DNA of 17,567 nucleotides, from the NCBI GenBank assembly GCA_964423175.1, contig CAYRDM010000012.1:1-17567 (forward strand), written 5' to 3'. The notes below the pieces were generated by a model. It searched no databases. It saw only the letters and a list, made by a program, of their open reading frames with translations, and was not told the origin of the DNA. The DNA comes from JBGQJN01 sp964423175. GTDB taxonomy: Bacteria; Patescibacteriota; Minisyncoccia; 2-02-FULL-40-12; IGHO2-01-FULL-4-A. Position numbers and translations under genes: made by a program. Shown here one piece after another: positions 12,922 to 17,567 of this stretch; within the stretch, counting starts at the first letter, position 1, and each line of letters starts with the position of its first letter.

Positions 12922-13561
12922 AGGGTTTCATCTTCTCAAACATCAAGAATTGGCCCATCATGGCTAAATAGGTGGCGTCCTGGTCAGCTCGATGAGGTTT
13001 GCTTCTGGGATCAGGAATACCCAACTCTTTTAACTTAGCGGATCTGCGTCCTGTGTATCCTCGATACATTGATTTCAAATCAATTCCGCCATGACCAAAT
13101 GGCGAAGGGCCAGGAAAATGTCCGCCAAATAGCAAATTAATTCTCCCGGAATCAAAGAAAACAGTATCGGTCACGCCCACAACTTCTCTACCAGGCCACT
13201 TTCCTTGAAGCCAAGAATAAAATTCCTTAAGAGCAGCGTCGATCCTGACGCAAGAATCCTCCATTGATCTTAAGACGATGAGAGGCTCGAAGTCTGGACT
13301 TGAGGTATCAAAAATTTTGGAACTCTTTTTGATTTCTTCCAAACACATAAGCTGGGAACAACCCACCCTCATTGCTTCAATTTCGTAATATAATGAATCC
13401 GGCTTCAATTCCCTATAAAAAACCAGACCTAGATTTTGATAATCCTCAAATGAAAGTAATTCGGGACCAAATACACAAGCTCCTAGAGAGAGGGTGCTGT
13501 GCATTCCCAAACTAGAACCTGCGGTTTCAACATCAACAGCAATATAAAGCGGGTCTGCCAT
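12920..13561 (-). CDS. DEDD-family 3'-5' exonuclease-like protein
   Basis: A 213-aa protein with the DEDDh exonuclease pattern: motif I D10-V-E12 (AVDVETAG), a candidate motif II D137 (VFFDSGRINLLF, after GVTD) and motif III H190-x4-D195 (HRADQDA). These are the four metal-binding acids plus the catalytic histidine of the RNase T/DnaQ-like fold. There is no polymerase or other domain, so it may trim RNA or DNA ends. The insert between motifs I and II (about 40-125) is longer than in RNase T. ATG 13561 has a plausible SD GAGGT (13572-13568) 6 nt upstream. It lies 43 nt after the DUF4012 gene with no terminator between, so it may be co-transcribed. Confidence 0.75.
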   Translation of the reverse strand: MADPLYIAVDVETAGSSLGMHSTLSLGACVFGPELLSFEDYQNLGLVFYRELKPDSLYYEIEAMRVGCSQLMCLEEIKKSSKIFDTSSPDFEPLIVLRSMEDSCVRIDAALKEFYSWLQGKWPGREVVGVTDTVFFDSGRINLLFGGHFPGPSPFGHGGIDLKSMYRGYTGRRSAKLKELGIPDPRSKPHRADQDATYLAMMGQFLMFEKMKP

Positions 13562-13604
13562 TTCGTGACCTCAATAAATGAAAGAACGCCAGGCCAACTT
13601 AAAT

Positions 13605-16328
13605 CTATTTTAGCTGAATGTCAATTAACCTGTCGGTTGAGAGATCCGAATTAAAAATAAAATTATTACCCATGAGTTGACCTCCATCCGTATTGCTCTC
13701 CAATTGCTTCCCATCCGGGATTTTAAAATTAAAGATCATTTTGTCGCTCACAGTTCCCGATTGTTTCTGCCAAAGCAGGTGATAAGAATCATCGGCCATC
13801 TGATTTTTAGTACTATATTTGAGAGTTACTGTTTTGCTATTTCCCGGCCTGATTACTATCCAAAAACCAAAAACAGTTCTGCCAGATTCTTCAAACACGT
13901 CAGTGCCAGTAAAAGGTGTTATCGTATTGTTTTCGATAACAGATAAATCTGGGTCTTTCTTAAAACCAAAATCTTCATAACTTATGAGGGGTTTAAAGTC
14001 TGTTATTGATTGGCCGTTTATAGACTCCAAAGTTGAGCCTTGAGGAACATAAACCTTAATATAGGCTGGGTTATCTCTGTTGTAGAAACCGTATTTAGAG
14101 TCCCCGCCATTGTGTATTCGACTAATCGTAAGCGTGTGCTCTAAATTCCCTCCCTCGTTCTTCTCCGTTGTTAAATTCATCGAATTCTCTGTAACAAAGT
14201 CGGTCTTAGATCCCTTAACATTGGCAAAAACAACTTGCAGATAATCGTTCTCGGGTGAAACATTTTTTATCTCCCCAGCTATTCCGTTTTCTTTAGCAAC
14301 TTTTTCAAGATCTGGATCATTAAAATAAGCCAGAATATGTTTCTGCTGTTCAGCTTCAGATATTATTTTAAAAATAGAAAGCCAATGTTCTTTGTCTTGC
14401 TGAGCCAATCTTTCAAAAAATTTTGGCTGCAAGTCAGATAAAATCTGTTTGGGTGCGGAACGATCAGCCTGGTACTCCACTTCATTTTGGATTGCCGCCA
14501 TAAAATTATCCGATTTAAGAGTTAATTTATATTCAGGCATATTAATTGGGCCAATAACATCTAGGATTTTGGTTATGACATCCGGTGTGATAGTTAAAAC
14601 ACCGTCGACATTTGGGCCACCATCAAGTTTATAAAATTGAATAACTTTTTTAGCTGAAGTTGGGAAATCAGCAAACCAAGCCGCATCTCTCATTCCCCAG
14701 TTAGGAGTAATGTGCTGGAGAGGTTTCGGCGGTATTATATTAACCTTGAGATTCGCATCGGCTCTATAAATATCCTCGACGAAAGTTTTCTTCAAAGCAC
14801 CGTCCTCAAAAGTTATAAGACCGTAAGTTCCGGGGAATCCGCCAGTAGGTCTAAGCTCGCTGTTATTTTCTAATAAAATCAAATAAGTTTTGGGGCCACT
14901 AGCACCAACAAACTTAAGAAGAAAATCAGAATAATCAACCGCTTGCCCTATGTATTTTTGAAATTCCGGAACCTTGTCTTTAAAATTATTAAAAAGCTCC
15001 TGCTTATCAGGCGGGATCACGGAAGAATCTATGTCAGAGAGCAATCCATCGGCTTTTTTAACATTCTTATCTGCGAAAACCAATATATCTTTGAACTCTG
15101 TTAAAAGTTTTGAAAGTGACGCACCCTGAGAAGAACCAGAAGAACCCAGAAATGACAGAGGATTTGTTTTATATAAAGTTCCAAATGCTAAAGATAAATT
15201 CTCTCCCGATTTTGACAAACTCTGCCCGGCTTCAACTATATTGTTTGCCGCTTTGACCTTGCTCAGTCCGGGTAAATTACCGAATGCTGAAATAAAGGAG
15301 GCTCCCAGCTGATTAAGAGTCCCGGAGGCCTTATTAAGATCATCGTACGCTAAGGCAAAGCTATCCGCCGCCTTCATGAAATTAAAACCCTCCAACTCCT
15401 GTTTGGCATTTTCAAAATTAGCAGCTGCATTATTTCCATTTTGAATAACATTGCTTCGTGCCCAATTGCCCTCATGCTTAAGCAACCCGATCGCAAGCAA
15501 TCCTGGTAAAGAAATACTTACAATATAAACCATCGCGCGCCTGTTAAATCTAAACCAAGAAGACCATCTCGTTTTTGGTTTGTGGCTAATATGAGAATAT
15601 GATTTTTGTTTGTTGTATGACGCCGATTCCTTTGATAGAAGTTTTCTATTCTTTTGAAGGTTGTCCAGCCAAACCTCAATTTCTCTAGAAGCTGGGGTGT
15701 GACTAGCGATTACTGGTTCGGCATAGACTTCTTGGCTTTGGTTCTTTTGCCAAAAATTCTCTAACTCAACATTTGCCTCCGAATCTGTTAATTCTGGGTC
15801 CATTTCATAAGCAAGAATTGTTTCTACTTCTGTATCGTTTAGACTATCTGCCTCAATCTCATCTTCTAGATCCTCTTTTTTATATTTAATAACTTCTGCC
15901 TTAGGATTCCTTGGAACATCATTATGAACGGTGCCGCCAACGTTGCTTAGTTCAGCTTCAACATCCATAGGTTCGGATATGGTCTTCTCGAGTTCTTTTA
16001 GAATATCTGTCTTCGTCAATCTTGCCGATTGAAACTTGATCGGAAAGTCTGGCCTCTGGGGCAAAATTGAAATTAATTCTTCCCAGTATTCCTCATTTGC
16101 CAATTTGGCCTTAGGTTCCGGAGATTTTTCAACTACGGTTTTGATCTGGGGCTGTATCGAATCAACCGGTGCCTGAATATTAGAGATTGCTGGCCGATCT
16201 TCTTGTTGATCAAAAGTTTCTTGTTTGCGAAGGTTTAATTCCCTATCCATTTGATCCAAAACCAAAGAGGCCAACTTCTGGTTGGGCCTTATATCAAACA
16301 TGGCCAAAAGAATGTTTTTCTTCGGCAT
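13605..16328 (-). CDS. Large DUF4012 membrane protein with long cytoplasmic N-terminus
   Basis: A 907-aa protein. Residues 1-260 are acidic, low in hydrophobics and probably mostly disordered. A basic patch (KPKTRWSSWFRFNRR, 251-264) precedes one TM helix (about 266-284). The long external part has a helical, Ala/Ser-rich stretch (about 295-475), then the DUF4012 core, recognised by YLILLENNSELRPTGGFPGTYG (482-503) and continuing WGMRDAAWFADFPTSA and GVLTITPDVITKIL. The family is widespread in Patescibacteria and Actinobacteria, is thought to be surface-located, and has no established biochemical function. The 260-residue N-terminal extension is unusual. The start at ATG 16328 lies 8 nt from a -10 box, suggesting a nearly leaderless mRNA. 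Confidence 0.85.
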   Translation of the reverse strand: MPKKNILLAMFDIRPNQKLASLVLDQMDRELNLRKQETFDQQEDRPAISNIQAPVDSIQPQIKTVVEKSPEPKAKLANEEYWEELISILPQRPDFPIKFQSARLTKTDILKELEKTISEPMDVEAELSNVGGTVHNDVPRNPKAEVIKYKKEDLEDEIEADSLNDTEVETILAYEMDPELTDSEANVELENFWQKNQSQEVYAEPVIASHTPASREIEVWLDNLQKNRKLLSKESASYNKQKSYSHISHKPKTRWSSWFRFNRRAMVYIVSISLPGLLAIGLLKHEGNWARSNVIQNGNNAAANFENAKQELEGFNFMKAADSFALAYDDLNKASGTLNQLGASFISAFGNLPGLSKVKAANNIVEAGQSLSKSGENLSLAFGTLYKTNPLSFLGSSGSSQGASLSKLLTEFKDILVFADKNVKKADGLLSDIDSSVIPPDKQELFNNFKDKVPEFQKYIGQAVDYSDFLLKFVGASGPKTYLILLENNSELRPTGGFPGTYGLITFEDGALKKTFVEDIYRADANLKVNIIPPKPLQHITPNWGMRDAAWFADFPTSAKKVIQFYKLDGGPNVDGVLTITPDVITKILDVIGPINMPEYKLTLKSDNFMAAIQNEVEYQADRSAPKQILSDLQPKFFERLAQQDKEHWLSIFKIISEAEQQKHILAYFNDPDLEKVAKENGIAGEIKNVSPENDYLQVVFANVKGSKTDFVTENSMNLTTEKNEGGNLEHTLTISRIHNGGDSKYGFYNRDNPAYIKVYVPQGSTLESINGQSITDFKPLISYEDFGFKKDPDLSVIENNTITPFTGTDVFEESGRTVFGFWIVIRPGNSKTVTLKYSTKNQMADDSYHLLWQKQSGTVSDKMIFNFKIPDGKQLESNTDGGQLMGNNFIFNSDLSTDRLIDIQLK

Positions 16329-16336
16329 CTCGACTT

Positions 16337-16367
16337 ATTATACAACTAATTACCTTTTGCTAGTTGT
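16337..16367 (-). promoter_or_regulatory. Promoter of the DUF4012 gene with inverted repeat
   Basis: A perfect -10 TATAAT (16342-16337) leaves about 1-2 nt of leader before ATG 16328. No consensus -35 is visible; instead a 7-bp inverted repeat ACAACTA/TAGTTGT (16342-16348 and 16361-16367, 12-nt gap) fills the spacer and -35 region, as an operator would. Confidence 0.5.
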
Positions 16368-16396
16368 GGATACTATTTGGCCATCATTATTTTAAA

Positions 16397-16427
16397 TTCG
16401 CTTCTCTAGAGGTGCACTCTCAGCGAA
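16397..16427. repeat. Imperfect hairpin in the DUF4012 upstream region
   Basis: TTCGCT/AGCGAA (16397-16402 and 16422-16427) encloses a second short stem, AGAG/CTCT, around GTGCA. It has no T-run on either strand and lies upstream of the DUF4012 promoter, in a 183-nt gap that otherwise holds only the promoter and the next terminator. Function unknown. Confidence 0.35.
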
Positions 16428-16472
16428 AAATTTCATAAACTCTCAATGGGTTTATAATCGCAAGACAAACAT

Positions 16473-16502
16473 CCAAAAACAAAAGCCCCGTTTGGGGCTT
16501 TT
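16473..16502 (-). terminator. Terminator of the DNA-binding protein gene
   Basis: A perfect 9-bp stem AAAAGCCCC/GGGGCTTTT (16481-16489 and 16494-16502), then GTTTTTGG on the minus strand. It starts 9 nt after the stop codon. Confidence 0.85.
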
Positions 16503-16511
16503 AAAGGAGCT

Positions 16512-17003
16512 TTACGAACTTTCATAGACGTTAATAAATCTAGCTGAACCAGCTCCCATTTTGTCACCCCTCAGATCTATCCCATGTCTGGAGGCCACTC
16601 CTAGGATAGCCAGGTAAGTGCGCTTGAGATCTACGGCAAGCTGGTGTGCAGTTTTAGTTTTTCCATGTTCTCTCAGATATTCGAGCTCGACAGAAGTCCA
16701 TGGTTGATATTTTTTACTAGCAGCAGCAAGAGTTGAAACCTGATGTCTATCAACGCTTCTTTTTTTTATAATGCCCTTCTGGGCACTATTGTCGGCCTTC
16801 CATTTTTTGCTATGTCTTCTATGAACTAGGCGGTATTTTTCTGTGGAAATATACCTCCTCCGTGCCGGTGTAATTCCACCATTTCTTATTTCTTCAGCAA
16901 TGTTACAAACATATCTGAAGCTAGTACCGACAGTAGCAGCAATCTCTTTGTATTTTTGTTTACCTTCTTTTAAAAGTGCCTCGATCTGACTTCGCTTGCT
17001 CAA
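16512..17003 (-). CDS. Two-domain DNA-binding protein (HTH + Myb/SANT-like)
   Basis: A 163-aa basic protein with two probable DNA-binding modules: an N-terminal helix-turn-helix (about 4-42; YKEIAATVGTSFRYVCNIAEEI) and a C-terminal Myb/SANT-like unit (about 101-142; PWTSVELEYLREHG... HQLAVDLKRTYLAILGVASRHG), joined by a Lys/Arg-rich linker. No catalytic motif is visible, so it is probably a transcription factor or the DNA-binding part of a mobile-element-like protein. The start is TTG at 17003, 5 nt after a strong SD GGAGG (17013-17009). A longer frame from 17099 is rejected because it crosses the promoter and the glycosyltransferase gene. It has its own strong promoter and terminator. Confidence 0.7.
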   Translation of the reverse strand: MSKRSQIEALLKEGKQKYKEIAATVGTSFRYVCNIAEEIRNGGITPARRRYISTEKYRLVHRRHSKKWKADNSAQKGIIKKRSVDRHQVSTLAAASKKYQPWTSVELEYLREHGKTKTAHQLAVDLKRTYLAILGVASRHGIDLRGDKMGAGSARFINVYESS

Positions 17004-17040
17004 GTTTTCCTCCAAATGGAAAGTTGAATACTGTGAGTAT

Positions 17041-17069
17041 ATATTATCACGAATTTCTAACGACGTCAA
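17041..17069 (-). promoter_or_regulatory. Strong promoter of the DNA-binding protein gene
   Basis: A -35 TTGACG (17069-17064), exactly 17 nt of spacer and a -10 TAATAT (17046-17041): among the best promoters in the window. The -35 and spacer lie inside the 3' end of the glycosyltransferase gene. The predicted leader of about 30 nt holds the GGAGG SD. Confidence 0.7.
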
Positions 17070-17567
17070 TGATTTGTGATTTAAAAACACTCTTATCAAA
17101 TTTCATTGCATGCTCTCGAATGGCTTCGGGATTCCAATCTGTGTGATAGTAGTCTCCCACTGCCTGGGCTAGGGATATTTCTGTTTGATCGTCAAAAAAT
17201 ATTCCTGTCTTTCCTTCTTCAATTGTCTCAAGTGCGCCACCACCACGATATGCGATTACCGGCCGGCCAGAAGACATCGACTCGAGAGGCACAATTCCGA
17301 AATCTTCTTCCTGGGGGAAAATAACTGCCTGGGCGTGACTATAAATTTCGGGCATTCTAAAATCTGAAACCAGGCCCAAAAATTCAATGTTTCTGCCAGC
17401 AATTTTTTCAAGTCTCTGCCTTTCTGGCCCATCGCCAATTATTTTCAAGGGTTTGCCTATTGCAGAAAAAACCTTAACTGCGAGATCAAAACGTTTATAC
17501 GGCACCAGACGTCCTACCATTAAAAAATAGTCATCAACTTTGTCGCTTATATAATATTTGCTCACAT
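17047..17567 (-). CDS. GT4-family glycosyltransferase, C-terminal part (cut by window edge)
   Basis: The last 170-odd residues of a GT-B retaining glycosyltransferase. Visible are the start of the C-terminal Rossmann domain (YFLMVGRLVPYKRFDLAVKVF), GDGPERQRLEKIA, and the donor-binding EX7E-type motif with neighbours: E-D-FGIVPLE-SMSSGRPVIAYRGGGALETI. This pattern matches WbaZ-like mannosyl/glycosyltransferases that build surface polysaccharide from a nucleotide sugar. The N-terminal acceptor domain lies beyond the window, so the apparent start near 17565 is not the real one. The stop is TGA at 17049-17047. Acceptor and sugar cannot be told from this fragment. Confidence 0.9.
   Translation of the reverse strand, partial: VSKYYISDKVDDYFLMVGRLVPYKRFDLAVKVFSAIGKPLKIIGDGPERQRLEKIAGRNIEFLGLVSDFRMPEIYSHAQAVIFPQEEDFGIVPLESMSSGRPVIAYRGGGALETIEEGKTGIFFDDQTEISLAQAVGDYYHTDWNPEAIREHAMKFDKSVFKSQIIDVVRNS

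Noticed and set aside
17004..17099. Longer start of the DNA-binding protein from a TTG at 17099
   Set aside because: It overlaps the glycosyltransferase gene and the strong promoter at 17041-17069; the TTG at 17003 has a GGAGG SD.

Overview
The window reads as a compact chromosomal segment of a Candidate Phyla Radiation (Patescibacteria) bacterium. The reasons are short intergenic gaps, AT-rich DNA, many starts without a Shine-Dalgarno (SD) site mixed with a few strong SD sites, and a gene mix typical of that group: a long DUF4012 membrane protein, a UBA-like/TM/Pro-Thr stalk metalloprotease, a short RecB/Cas4-like nuclease and small unknowns. UGA is used as a stop (IrrE-like gene, prfB, glycosyltransferase) and a prfB gene is present, so the code is standard and this is not one of the UGA-recoded lineages. 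I cannot name the phylum more closely.

Layout. (1) 1-2734: tRNA-Gln(CUG), then, reading leftwards, a two-gene operon of an ATP-dependent-ligase-like protein and a PD-(D/E)XK nuclease joined by a TAATG overlap, preceded by an IrrE/ImmA-like zinc peptidase. (2) 2847-4443: a PHP phosphoesterase (+) converging on an archaeo-eukaryotic-primase-like protein (-). (3) 4562-7216: the prfB-ftsE-ftsX operon (-); prfB carries the classical CTT-TGA-C programmed +1 frameshift and appears to be transcribed leaderless. (4) 7272-9237: a hypothetical protein with an H-x3-C-x2-C end (-) and a surface-anchored metzincin protease (+), divergently transcribed. (5) 9313-10850: a minus-strand unit of bacterial PH protein, FtsB/DivIC-like protein, tRNA-Gly(CCC), small membrane protein, tRNA-Thr(CGU) and an 18-bp terminator, with tRNAs packed 5 nt from coding genes. 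A 32-aa membrane miniprotein diverges from it. (6) 11084-17567: lepA; a DEDD exonuclease; a 907-aa DUF4012 protein; a two-domain DNA-binding protein; and the 3' part of a GT4 glycosyltransferase, all minus strand.

Functionally the core is housekeeping: translation (tRNAs, RF2, EF4), division (FtsE, FtsX, FtsB-like) and envelope or surface (PH protein, DUF4012, glycosyltransferase, metzincin). The left 4.4 kb is richer in nucleic-acid enzymes (ligase, nuclease, primase-like protein, PHP) and is the most likely place for an undescribed repair or defence module. Most terminators here are short GC stems, and four of them contain the stop codon of the gene they end. All functional calls come from reading motifs by eye; no database search was run.
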